This document shows positions 1 through 6,065 of a DNA stretch of 6,065 nucleotides, one piece after another. Positions within the stretch are counted from its first letter, which is position 1. Every line of letters starts with the position of its first letter. Made by a program: the position numbers and the translations under genes. The notes beneath the pieces are model-generated. The model was not told the DNA's origin, made no database searches, and worked only from the letters and a program-made list of their open reading frames with translations. This stretch comes from Robiginitomaculum sp. (lineage in GTDB: Bacteria; Pseudomonadota; Alphaproteobacteria; Caulobacterales; Maricaulaceae), in NCBI GenBank assembly GCA_026982235.1, contig JALSHM010000033.1:1-6065 (forward strand), given 5' to 3'.

Positions 1-1
1 A

Positions 2-181
2 GCGTTTGGGGATTTGGCCGAGCGGACGGGTATGCCAAGCACCGCCCTTCACCACCATATTGGTATGATGAAGCGCGGCGGGTTTCTGTATATGCGTAAA
101 AAAGGCAGCTCTACTGTCTTCACACTTGATACCAAGCAGCTTAACTTAGCCTTGTCTGCATTTCCCCTAACTGAATCGTAA
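2..181 (+). CDS. ArsR-like winged-helix transcriptional regulator, C-terminal part (5' end outside window)
   Basis: The first 59 codons are open in frame 2 and end at TAA (179-181). The peptide has the layout of an ArsR-type DNA-binding domain. A helix-turn-helix core comes first (around GDLAERTGMPSTALHHHI), with the recognition helix rich in His before a short segment, MMKRGGFLYM. A beta-wing with KKGSSTVF then leads into a last helix (TKQLNLALSAF). This matches the family pattern 'LA..tG...S.lsHHl..L..aGlv..rr.G....Y.l'. Members repress their own or nearby genes and often sense metals or redox state, but the sensing residues would lie mostly in the missing N-terminal part, so no ligand can be given. 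MarR- or GntR-type winged helices are less likely alternatives. The gene is followed by transposon debris, so its original downstream partner may be lost. Confidence 0.6.
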   Translation, partial: AFGDLAERTGMPSTALHHHIGMMKRGGFLYMRKKGSSTVFTLDTKQLNLALSAFPLTES

Positions 182-307
182 CAAGCCTAATCCTACAAAT
201 TAACCATCTGAATCCAGCGGCGTCATCTCGTCTAAACAATTGCCGATACGGTCTTTGGCATCAAATTGTTACTGCTGAGTTATTTCCAAAAGTTGGTGAT
301 GGTGTGA

Positions 308-769
308 TCATGGGGCGATTTGGTTTTGCTTGGTGATTACTTGTTCACCGTCTTTAAATATGCGGATATGTTTCCAATGCGCCGCCGGGAAGTCGTAAAA
401 GCTCAGCAAGGTGGTTCTGTCCTTTTCCAGACAATGCGCCGCCCTGTCATATTTGTCACGGTATTTGTCCAAGAACAGATCCAAGGCAGCGCACGCATCC
501 GCTTTGGTTTCGGCCATCCAGATGTCATGCAGGTCGGACTTGACTTTCTCCTGCATGGCTTTGGGCACACAGTTCAAGACATTGGCCGTCTTGTGCACCC
601 AGCAACGCTGGGCTTTGACGTCGCCATACACATCTTTCACGGCGGCAAAAAAGCCCAAAGCACCATCTCCAATGGCCAGTTTCGGGGCTATGCCCAGACC
701 TCTGCTTTTCAACTCCAGCAACAATGCCTTCCAGCTTTGCGTTACGCGAAGCAAAACTAGGTCGTGCAA
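308..769 (-). pseudogene. IS256-family (Mutator-type) transposase, internal fragment
   Basis: The minus-strand frame encodes a clear internal piece of an IS256-family DDE transposase. It contains SWKALLLELKSRGL, then LAIGDGALGFF (D35 of this frame, the likely second catalytic Asp), QRCWVHKTANVL, MAETKADA and YDFPAAHWKHIR. Family proteins are about 400 residues and continue after 'HIR' with TTNPIEST, which carries the catalytic Glu. Here the similarity stops at Arg136 (base 362), and the next 17 codons to the stop are unrelated. The first catalytic Asp should lie upstream, but the frame meets TGA at 782-784, and the only start is a TTG at 767-769 in mid-domain. Both ends are therefore missing, and a functional transposase is very unlikely. 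I could not find terminal inverted repeats or a target-site duplication. Bases 182-307 and 770-841 show no recognisable gene and may be further debris. Confidence 0.85.
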
Positions 770-841
770 TCTTACAGCCGTTCAAGTTGGCTATGTCTGT
801 CCATTTTACCGGCGCACAGCCATGCAAAAGACCACAAATTG

Positions 842-1801
842 CTAATTCGGTAAATCCAATCGTCGAACCCGTTCCACTTTATAGCCACGTTCCTCTAGTA
901 AGAACGGTAGACCTTGGGCGCCTAGCATGTGACCAATACCTACGACAACCATGGCATTGTTATCGCCCTTCATAAAGTCATCCAGTGTATTTGCCCATTT
1001 ATTGTTACGCTGCGTGAATAAAGCGGCATATAGTTCGGGTGAGCGCGATTTTGTCGGTGCCATAAGTTCGCGTTCAAGCAGTTTCGTATTGCCGACCAGC
1101 CAAGCAGCATTGACCATTTTTGTATCTTCGATTAGCGTGTTGAAATTTTTAATAGTTTGTTCAAAAGCTTGTAATTGCACCCGATCTGGTTGCTTGGCGA
1201 CAGCATCAAAATAGCTTTCTATATCGTCGAGGGTGCGGATGTTTTTATCAGCTTGTTTGGCTTTAATACGCATTTGGGCGTCGGCTGAATTCTCGTAGCG
1301 TAGCCCAGCCTTGTCTGCGCCTGCTACCACCAAAATATCCCCCGCTAGCCATGGTTTAAACCGCTCTAGTCGCACTAAGGGGACTTCAGCATTATAAGCC
1401 GCCGCCGTTAAGCGATTATAATGAATACTGTCCAAATGATCGCTTAATTTCTCCCCCGCCGGATACAGACCGTATTGTCTTTGTAAAATACTGGTCTGGA
1501 GTGCCGATTTATCATCGTCGGGAATCTCGAAGAACACTGTGCCAACATCGTCAAATGCTGCCTGCATATCGCGTCTCTGCCAATTGATATCCGGTTGCAT
1601 TAAATGCACTGTTCCAAACAGATATAATGTGCTGTCTGCATCTGTAACTTTCCACATGGCCGGACCATCATAGCGGGCATGGGATGCGGCAACCTTATCC
1701 TGAACATTGCCACCCTGATTACAGGCGCTCAGAAAGCCAACCAATAAAGGCGTCGCCAAGCCAATGAAAATAGTTCGCATATATTTAGATAATTTTTTCA
1801 T
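842..1801 (-). CDS. TraB/GumN family protein, probable lipoprotein
   Basis: The protein (319 residues from the chosen start) has the hallmarks of the TraB/GumN family. These are WKVTDADSTLYLFGTVHLM near the start of the mature protein (GTVH at 63-66), VFFE with the conserved Glu92, FKPW at 148-151, and GIGHMLG at 288-294 before a C-terminal LPFLLEERGYKVERV. The GTVH and GIGH histidines correspond to those proposed as metal ligands in the related Tiki/TraB proteases. The bacterial substrate is unknown. The N-terminus is a signal peptide: MKKLSKYMR, a hydrophobic stretch, then the lipobox L-S-A-C with Cys27. The residue after Cys is Asn, not Asp, which under the E. coli rule would favour export to the outer membrane. 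I chose ATG at 1801 because MKK gives a normal signal peptide. ATGs at 1807 and 1813 or a TTG at 1837 would add 2, 4 or 12 residues. The ribosome site is weak (GGAC). The gene ends in TAG, is intact, and lies next to transposon debris. Confidence 0.85.
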   Translation of the reverse strand: MKKLSKYMRTIFIGLATPLLVGFLSACNQGGNVQDKVAASHARYDGPAMWKVTDADSTLYLFGTVHLMQPDINWQRRDMQAAFDDVGTVFFEIPDDDKSALQTSILQRQYGLYPAGEKLSDHLDSIHYNRLTAAAYNAEVPLVRLERFKPWLAGDILVVAGADKAGLRYENSADAQMRIKAKQADKNIRTLDDIESYFDAVAKQPDRVQLQAFEQTIKNFNTLIEDTKMVNAAWLVGNTKLLERELMAPTKSRSPELYAALFTQRNNKWANTLDDFMKGDNNAMVVVGIGHMLGAQGLPFLLEERGYKVERVRRLDLPN

Positions 1802-1876
1802 AGCCATGTCCATAAAGCACGCAAAAGCACTTGGCAAAGGTTTAAGCAGGCTCTATACGGCTTTCACACAGAAATT

Positions 1877-1905
1877 TTGGACGGAGCCGAAAGTAGCACC
1901 ATATT
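1877..1905 (+). promoter_or_regulatory. possible sigma-70 promoter of the tRNA-Arg gene
   Basis: TTGGAC (1877-1882) and CATATT (1900-1905) are separated by 17 bases. They would place the transcription start near 1912, about nine bases before the tRNA. The -35 box is good, while the -10 box matches only four of six consensus bases. The position fits a tRNA promoter, but it was found by eye only. Confidence 0.35.
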
Positions 1906-1920
1906 TCCAAACAATGTAAA

Positions 1921-1997
<77 letters not shown>

Positions 1998-2060
1998 TCT
2001 TAACCATTAGATATTATTGCGTATTTTTCCTAAGAATCTCTGGTTTTGCCCGCGCAAACT

Positions 2061-2100
2061 TGTCGTGTTTTGTAGTGTTTTGTTGGGCAATATTTGGGCA
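2061..2100. repeat. short direct repeats with 10-11 base period downstream of tRNA-Arg
   Basis: Two adjacent ten-base units, TGTCGTGTTT (2061-2070) and TGTAGTGTTT (2071-2080), differ at one position. They are followed by two copies of TTGGGCA at 2083-2089 and 2094-2100, whose starts are 11 bases apart. The spacing places each pair on the same face of the helix, as expected for paired protein-binding sites. Possible roles are arm-type sites of a lost tyrosine integrase or binding sites of a regulator. Simple T/G-rich low complexity is the null explanation. Confidence 0.45.
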
Positions 2101-2153
2101 GTTCGTTCTAATTGTGTTCTTGCAATGGCTTTAAAATTGTGCACAGTGTTAGG

Positions 2154-2246
2154 ATGAAGTTTTTATTATTTTTAGTTATCAGTCTTTTGTCATTTAGTCT
2201 TAGTGCCGCCGCGAAGCCTGCCTCTTGTGCAAAAACTCCCTCTTAG
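2154..2246 (+). CDS. possible tiny exported peptide, or the start of a decayed small gene
   Basis: ATG at 2154 opens a 30-codon frame that is almost entirely signal peptide. It runs Met-Lys, then a hydrophobic core (FLLFLVISLLSF), then SLSAAAKPASC and a TAG stop (2244-2246). A cleavage site after S-A-A is plausible. The only upstream ribosome-site-like bases, AGG, touch the start codon, which is poor spacing. Past this TAG the same frame runs to a second TAG (2268-2270), then stays open to TGA (2358-2360), encoding a Cys-containing tail with LLSCGAIYG and IKSCAWQG. The whole could be a 66-residue secreted protein broken by two nonsense codons, a genuine 30-residue peptide, or chance. I recognise no family. 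Confidence 0.22.
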   Translation: MKFLLFLVISLLSFSLSAAAKPASCAKTPS

Positions 2247-2347
2247 CCCAGACTTAAATCTGTGCCATAGGCGCTGACGTCAGACAATTTGCTTTCCTGT
2301 GGCGCAATATATGGCATGGATACGAAAGTAAAAATAAAATCTTGCGC

Positions 2348-2375
2348 TTGGCAGGGGTGACAAAGTGTCTATTCT
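2348..2375 (+). promoter_or_regulatory. possible sigma-70 promoter of the DUF1467-proS-lol cluster
   Basis: TTGGCA (2348-2353) and TATTCT (2370-2375) are separated by 16 bases. They predict a start near 2382, giving a leader of about 30 bases that contains the AGGAAC ribosome site (2398-2403) of the DUF1467 gene. Four of six bases match in the -10 box. Found by eye, with no independent support. Confidence 0.35.
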
Positions 2376-2410
2376 CACCTATGAAGTTTTCAAAAACAGG
2401 AACCTGAAAA

Positions 2411-2689
2411 ATGCCCATCGTTACCGCTATTGCTATTTATTTCATCCTTTGGTGGGTGTGTTTGTTTTTGGTTTTGCCTTGGGGGGTGCGCGCTCAGCAT
2501 GAGAGCGGTGCTGTTGTGCGCGGCTCTGAGCCCGGCGCGCCTGCCAAGTCGCGTATGAAACGTAAGGCGCTGCAGACCACAATATTGGCGGCGATTGTTT
2601 GGTTGGTGATTGTGGTGGTGGTGCAATATCATCTTGTGACGCTGGATAGTATCCCGTTCCTTCCGGACTTTGTGCCAGATGATGTATAG
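2411..2689 (+). CDS. DUF1467 family small membrane protein
   Basis: The 92-residue protein matches the small alphaproteobacterial DUF1467 family. An N-terminal membrane helix (about residues 5-23, with the tryptophan pair WW) runs into LPWGVRAQHE. The family's linker with the GSEPGAPAKSRMKRKALQTT segment follows (positions 38-57), then a second membrane helix (about 57-73), and an acidic tail ending DFVPDDV. The linker probably faces the cytoplasm, since it carries the positive charges. The function of the family is unknown. The length is normal and the gene looks intact, ending in TAG. The start is supported by AGGAAC at 2398-2403, seven bases before ATG. It lies 89 bases upstream of proS on the same strand. 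I recall this neighbourhood as recurrent in Alphaproteobacteria, which supports the call but does not show a shared function. Confidence 0.88.
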   Translation: MPIVTAIAIYFILWWVCLFLVLPWGVRAQHESGAVVRGSEPGAPAKSRMKRKALQTTILAAIVWLVIVVVVQYHLVTLDSIPFLPDFVPDDV

Positions 2690-2778
2690 CCCAAACTATA
2701 AACTCCTGTAATCTATACAATGTGGACTTGCCGCTTGTGTATGCCTGCTTTATGCAGGGTAAATTTTAGAGATTCGAA

Positions 2779-4131
2779 ATGCGCCTATCACGATATTTTT
2801 TACCCCTCCTCAAAGAGACTCCGGCCAGTGCTGAAATAGCTTCGCACCGATATATGTTGCGCGCAGGTATGATAAAGCAACACTCAGCCGGGATATATTC
2901 TTGGTTGCCGCTCGGTTTTAAAGTGATGAAAAAAATCGAGCAAATAGTCCGCGAGGAACAAAACCGGGCGGGTGCGGTCGAAATGCTGATGCCAACCATT
3001 CAAGGTGCCGATCTGTGGCAAGAATCCGGTCGTTATGATGATTACGGCAAAGAAATGCTGCGCATTACGGATAGGGCAGGGCGCGAGCTTCTATATGGGC
3101 CGACCAATGAGGAAATGCTCACAGATGTGTTTCGCACTTTCGTGCGTTCCTACAAAGAATTGCCCCAGTTGCTCTATCATATCCAATGGAAATTCAGGGA
3201 TGAGGTGCGGCCACGCTTTGGCGTTATGCGCGGGCGGGAATTTTTGATGAAAGATGCCTATTCCTTTGACATAGATATGGACGCGGCAGTTGTGTCCTAT
3301 AATAAAATGTTCATCGCCTATCTCAATACATTTGCCCGTATGGGGCTAAAGGCCATACCTATGCAGGCGGATACGGGGCCGATTGGCGGCGATCTCTCTC
3401 ACGAGTTTTTAATCTTGGCCGATACGGGCGAGAGCGAAGTTTTCTGCCACGCTGATTTGGTGGATATGCCTGCACCGGGATTGGATGTGGACTTTGCCAA
3501 TGGGGATCCAAATGATTTACAATCGCTTGTAGACGAACGCACGGCGCTGTATGCGCGCACGGACGAAATGCATGAACCATCTGTATTTGAGTCCGAAGTG
3601 CCACGCAGCAAACGCCTCTCGGCGCGGGGGATTGAGGTTGGGCATATTTTCTGTTTTGGCGATAAATATTCCAAAGCCATGGGTGCCAAAGTTATGGGGC
3701 CGGACGGTAAAGAACACTTTGCGCAAATGGGCTCTTATGGGGTCGGCGTATCGCGCTTGGTCGGCGGTATTATCGAAGCCAGCCACGACGATGCAGGGAT
3801 TATCTGGCCTAAATCTGTGACCCCATTTGGGGTCGGGATTATCAATCTTAGGGTTGGTGACGATGTATGCGATAAGACCTGCGAAGACATATATAACCAG
3901 CTATGCGCCGCAGGCGTTGACCCATTATACGATGATAAAAAAGATCGGGGCGGGGTTAAGTTTTCGCGCATGGATCTTATCGGTTTACCTTACCAAATCG
4001 TGGTCGGGCCGCGCGGGCTGAAGGACGGTATTGTCGAGATTAAAGACCGAAAAACTGGCGAGCGCCAAAACCAATCCCCAGAAGCCGCCATCGCCTTTAT
4101 CACGGCACAATATGCGGATATGTCTCTATGA
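2779..4131 (+). CDS. proS: prolyl-tRNA synthetase, short (alphaproteobacterial) form
   Basis: This cytoplasmic class II synthetase charges tRNA-Pro with proline using ATP. Its 450 residues carry the class II motifs in order. Motif 1 spans about 30-72 (AGMIKQHSAGIYSWLPLGFK to the proline of MLMP). TNEE is at 109-112. Motif 2 is FRDEVRPRFGVMRGREF (139-155), and motif 3 is MGSYGVGVSRLVGG (317-330) with Arg326. The C-terminal anticodon-binding domain covers about 346-450. E. coli ProRS is about 570 residues because it carries a large INS editing domain between motifs 2 and 3. Here that gap is short (HEFLILADTGESEVFCH onward), as in the known alphaproteobacterial form that depends on a separate Ala-tRNA-Pro deacylase. 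ATG at 2779 begins the conserved MRLSRYFLP. Its ribosome site is weak (TAGAGA). The TGA stop overlaps the next start as ATGA. Confidence 0.97.
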   Translation: MRLSRYFLPLLKETPASAEIASHRYMLRAGMIKQHSAGIYSWLPLGFKVMKKIEQIVREEQNRAGAVEMLMPTIQGADLWQESGRYDDYGKEMLRITDRAGRELLYGPTNEEMLTDVFRTFVRSYKELPQLLYHIQWKFRDEVRPRFGVMRGREFLMKDAYSFDIDMDAAVVSYNKMFIAYLNTFARMGLKAIPMQADTGPIGGDLSHEFLILADTGESEVFCHADLVDMPAPGLDVDFANGDPNDLQSLVDERTALYARTDEMHEPSVFESEVPRSKRLSARGIEVGHIFCFGDKYSKAMGAKVMGPDGKEHFAQMGSYGVGVSRLVGGIIEASHDDAGIIWPKSVTPFGVGIINLRVGDDVCDKTCEDIYNQLCAAGVDPLYDDKKDRGGVKFSRMDLIGLPYQIVVGPRGLKDGIVEIKDRKTGERQNQSPEAAIAFITAQYADMSL

Positions 4132-5441
4132 GTAGGCCAGGCGCAGAAAACACAATAGATATGTCAAAAGGTGCGTCAGCCTTCGGCAAATTTGAGCGCA
4201 AAATCGCGGCGCGTTATTTGGGTGCCAAGAAAAAAGACGGCGGGGTTGGGTTGATTGCCATATTGTCTTTCGCCTGTATCATGTTGGCGATATTCGCCAT
4301 GATTACCATTATGTCGATTATGAACGGCTTTCGTGCGCAAATGATTGATATGACCATTGGCCTTGATGGCCATATGTATGTTGGCTCTGCTGCCCCCAAT
4401 CCAAGCCAGTTACAAATTGTTGGGCTACGTGATAAAGTCGCGGCAATAGAGGGCGTGGAAAATGCTTTTATATTTTCCCAAACTCAAACATTTGTCCAAG
4501 CAAAGAACCAGACGGCACCGGCTATCGTCACCGGAATTTCTGCTGAAAATTTATTGGAAATAGACTTAATTAGCAATCATCTAACGACCGGAGATTTGGA
4601 CGCATTTGGCACAGGGCATAATGGGGGCGATAAAGTTATCATTGGTATCTATCTTGCCAATAGATTAGGTGTCACGGCGGGCGACAGAATAACAATTTAT
4701 TCGCCTGTGCTTAAGGTCACACCATTTGGCTCGCGACCCGTGTTTAAGTCTTATGAAGTGGCGGCAGTGTTTGCAAGCGGCTTATATACGGCGGATAATT
4801 TAAATATTTATATGCCCGTCATCCAAGCAAGTTTGTTTTTTGATCAAGGTCGCAGCCCAACCGATATTCAGCTCAGGCTCGACAATGCGGATTTAATCCA
4901 CGGTATGAAATCGCAAGTTCGAGAGGCTGCTGGCGAGCCTGTCTTTATCGAAACCTGGGAAGACAAAAACCAGACGACGGCGACAGCCCTGCGTACCGAA
5001 CAAATCTCTATGCGGTTTATTTTTGCCATTGTTGTTCTGATTGCGATTTTTCCCATTCTATCGGCCATGATAATGCTGGTAAAAAACAAAAGCAAAGATA
5101 TAGCCATTCTCAAGACTATAGGGGCGACGAGTGCTTCAATCTTGCGGATTTTTCTGATGGCAGGCGCTGCCATCGGCATTGTGGGCACGATAGCAGGTGT
5201 GATATTGGGAATCATATTTTGTCTGAATATCGAACATATTCAGAGCATTATTGAGGCTGTGACAGGAACTGAATTATTCCCGGCTGATGTTTACGGTATT
5301 GACCATATTCCAGTTAAAATATTGCCAGCCGAAGTGGCTACGGTTGCGTTTTGGGGCTTCTTGGTGTCAACCCTTGCTACCTATTTCCCGGCATTGACCG
5401 CATCCAAAACCGATCCGGTGGAGGCTCTAAGATATGAATAA
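4128..5441 (+). CDS. LolC/LolE-family lipoprotein-releasing ABC permease
   Basis: This inner-membrane permease works with the LolD ATPase to pull mature lipoproteins out of the membrane and pass them to LolA. The 437 residues show the family plan. A cytoplasmic lead-in contains FERKIAARYLGAKKKDGG (22-39). TM1 is at about 40-65 and ends in the MSIMNGFR signature. A large periplasmic domain (about 66-293) follows, then TM2 (about 295-318), the cytoplasmic coupling segment KSKDIAILKTIGAT (321-334), TM3 (about 342-366), TM4 (about 400-421) and the C-terminal DPVEALRYE. Many Alphaproteobacteria have a single LolC/E hybrid, sometimes called LolF, acting as a homodimer. Only one permease gene is visible here, so I give no C or E symbol. 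The ATGA overlap with proS implies translational coupling. About 20 residues precede the conserved core, and ATG at 4161 (Met12) is an alternative start. Confidence 0.93.
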   Translation: MSRPGAENTIDMSKGASAFGKFERKIAARYLGAKKKDGGVGLIAILSFACIMLAIFAMITIMSIMNGFRAQMIDMTIGLDGHMYVGSAAPNPSQLQIVGLRDKVAAIEGVENAFIFSQTQTFVQAKNQTAPAIVTGISAENLLEIDLISNHLTTGDLDAFGTGHNGGDKVIIGIYLANRLGVTAGDRITIYSPVLKVTPFGSRPVFKSYEVAAVFASGLYTADNLNIYMPVIQASLFFDQGRSPTDIQLRLDNADLIHGMKSQVREAAGEPVFIETWEDKNQTTATALRTEQISMRFIFAIVVLIAIFPILSAMIMLVKNKSKDIAILKTIGATSASILRIFLMAGAAIGIVGTIAGVILGIIFCLNIEHIQSIIEAVTGTELFPADVYGIDHIPVKILPAEVATVAFWGFLVSTLATYFPALTASKTDPVEALRYE

Positions 5442-5447
5442 AGCGTC

Positions 5448-6065
5448 ATGAGTAAACAACCTATTCTTTCCGTACGTAATTTGCACCGCTCCTTCCAATC
5501 GGGCGACAGTGTTTTGCATGTGCTGGCGGGGGCGGAAATTGATATTTATCCCGGCGAAATGGTTGGGCTGGTCGGGCCATCTGGGTCGGGCAAGTCGACG
5601 CTCTTGCATGCGGCAGGCTTGCTAGAGACCCCAAACCAAGGTGAGGTTTATATTAGCGGCACGGAATGCTTGTCCCTGTCCGACAGTAAACGCACCGCCG
5701 TGCGCCGTAATGAGATTGGCGTTGTGTATCAATTCCATCACCTTTTGCGCGAATTTACGGCGCTGGATAATGTGGCTCTGCCGCAAATGATTGCGGGCAA
5801 ATCCCAATCCGCCGCCCGCCTTGAGGCCGAGCGCCTGCTCGGGATTATGGGGCTATCGGAACGCGCTCACCATCAACCCGCGCAAATGTCCGGCGGTGAG
5901 CAACAGCGTGTAGCTATCGCCCGCGCTATAGCCAATAAACCAAAAATTCTGCTGGCTGATGAACCCACAGGCAATCTAGACCCCAACACATCCGGCAATG
6001 TCTTCCAAAGCCTGTTTGACATGACCAGACTAGAAGGCGTCGCCGCACTGGTCGCCACCCACAAT
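5448..6065 (+). CDS. lolD: LolD-type lipoprotein-releasing ABC ATPase (3' end outside window)
   Basis: The first 206 codons run to the window edge without a stop and encode nearly a whole ABC ATPase domain. Visible elements are Walker A GPSGSGKST (43-51), the Q-loop Gln95 in VVYQFHHLL, the signature MSGGEQQRVAIARA (147-160), Walker B ILLADEP (167-173) with catalytic Glu172, the D-loop GNLD, and the switch His205 at the very end. The Q-loop text YQFHHLLREFTALDNV is characteristic of the LolD/MacB group. The permease gene ending six bases upstream makes LolD the specific choice. The signature begins with Met where most members have Leu, a mild variation. ATG at 5448 begins MSKQPILSVRNLHRSF, the normal family start. 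No ribosome site lies at the usual distance (GGAGG at 5420-5424 is 23 bases away), so translation probably depends on ribosomes arriving from upstream. Confidence 0.95.
   Translation, partial: MSKQPILSVRNLHRSFQSGDSVLHVLAGAEIDIYPGEMVGLVGPSGSGKSTLLHAAGLLETPNQGEVYISGTECLSLSDSKRTAVRRNEIGVVYQFHHLLREFTALDNVALPQMIAGKSQSAARLEAERLLGIMGLSERAHHQPAQMSGGEQQRVAIARAIANKPKILLADEPTGNLDPNTSGNVFQSLFDMTRLEGVAALVATHN

Larger units (their letters stand above)
1998..2410. other. 413-base intergenic stretch after the tRNA gene, no convincing gene
   Basis: Neither strand has a convincing long reading frame. The first part is AT-rich and includes a small stem TTTGC-CCGC-GCAAA (2045-2058) that could help end tRNA transcription, although no clean U-run follows directly. 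Bases 2061-2100 hold phased short repeats. A signal-peptide-like mini-frame begins at 2154, and its frame continues past two TAG codons to 2360. The last 60 bases look like the promoter and leader of the DUF1467 gene. Intergenic DNA this long beside a tRNA is compatible with an old integration site, but no integrase remnant was recognised. Confidence 0.5.

Noticed and set aside
789..821. Imperfect inverted pair GGCTATG / CACAGCC considered as an insertion-sequence end
   Set aside because: It has only six of seven matches over a 19-base loop and no partner copy at the other side of the transposase fragment. It does not match any terminal repeat I can recall with confidence.
525..827. Minus-strand 100-codon frame overlapping the transposase start
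   Set aside because: Over 525-769 it lies in a shifted frame of the recognised transposase. Its unique first part has no family resemblance to the transposase region expected there, so I do not propose a simple frameshift.
320..845. Long plus-strand frames over the transposase fragment
   Set aside because: They are antisense to a protein with clear IS256-family motifs and show no recognisable motifs of their own.
2244..2270. Amber recoding of the TAG codons in the small reading frame
   Set aside because: TAG ends well-supported genes in the same window, no amber-reading tRNA is visible, and decay explains the pattern more simply.
2390..2720. Minus-strand frames across the DUF1467 gene
   Set aside because: They have low-complexity, His- and Pro-rich composition typical of antisense reading, opposite a well-supported gene with a ribosome site.
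2744..2758. Small hairpin CCTGC-TTTAT-GCAGG in the proS leader, considered as a terminator or T-box-like element
   Set aside because: It is only five base pairs with no U-run, so it is not a good terminator. The 89-base leader is too short for a T-box and lacks its conserved sequence.
3359..3971. Minus- and plus-strand frames of 80-96 codons inside proS
   Set aside because: They lie in a highly conserved synthetase gene and show no independent motifs or start signals.
4868..5215. 115-codon minus-strand frame in the permease gene
   Set aside because: It is antisense to the second and third membrane helices. Its hydrophobic, Met/Ile-rich composition is what reverse reading of such helices gives.

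Overview
The window looks like a piece of an alphaproteobacterial chromosome with moderate GC content. The main evidence is the right half, which carries the gene order DUF1467 membrane protein - short-form prolyl-tRNA synthetase (proS) - LolC/E-type permease - LolD ATPase. As far as I know this order is typical of Alphaproteobacteria, and the ProRS lacks the large internal editing domain, as the alphaproteobacterial enzyme does. I cannot name a genus from the sequence.

Left part (1-841): the 3' end of a gene for an ArsR-like winged-helix regulator enters from the left edge (2-181). It is followed by a decayed zone with an internal fragment of an IS256-family (Mutator-type) transposase on the minus strand (308-769). 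The fragment has lost both ends and keeps only one of the three catalytic acidic residues. Next comes an intact minus-strand gene for a TraB/GumN-family protein that looks like a lipoprotein (842-1801).

Middle (1802-2410): a divergent intergenic stretch carries a plausible promoter and a complete tRNA-Arg(CCG) with encoded CCA (1921-1997). The 413 bases after the tRNA hold no convincing gene. They contain a short block of repeats with a 10-11 base period (2061-2100) and a possible tiny exported peptide, or gene remnant, beginning at 2154.

Right part (2411-6065): four same-strand genes. DUF1467 (2411-2689) is followed after 89 bases by proS (2779-4131). proS overlaps the LolC/E-type permease gene (4128-5441) in an ATGA junction, and lolD (from 5448, running off the right edge) follows after 6 bases. 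The last three are almost certainly co-transcribed. Permease and ATPase together form the inner-membrane machine that extracts lipoproteins and hands them to the periplasmic carrier LolA. The GumN-like lipoprotein encoded upstream is a plausible client.

I found no clearly new biological system. The points most worth a second look are the phased repeats beside the tRNA gene, the small reading frame with in-frame TAG codons, the five-codon frame bridging the permease gene and lolD, and the transposase remnant.
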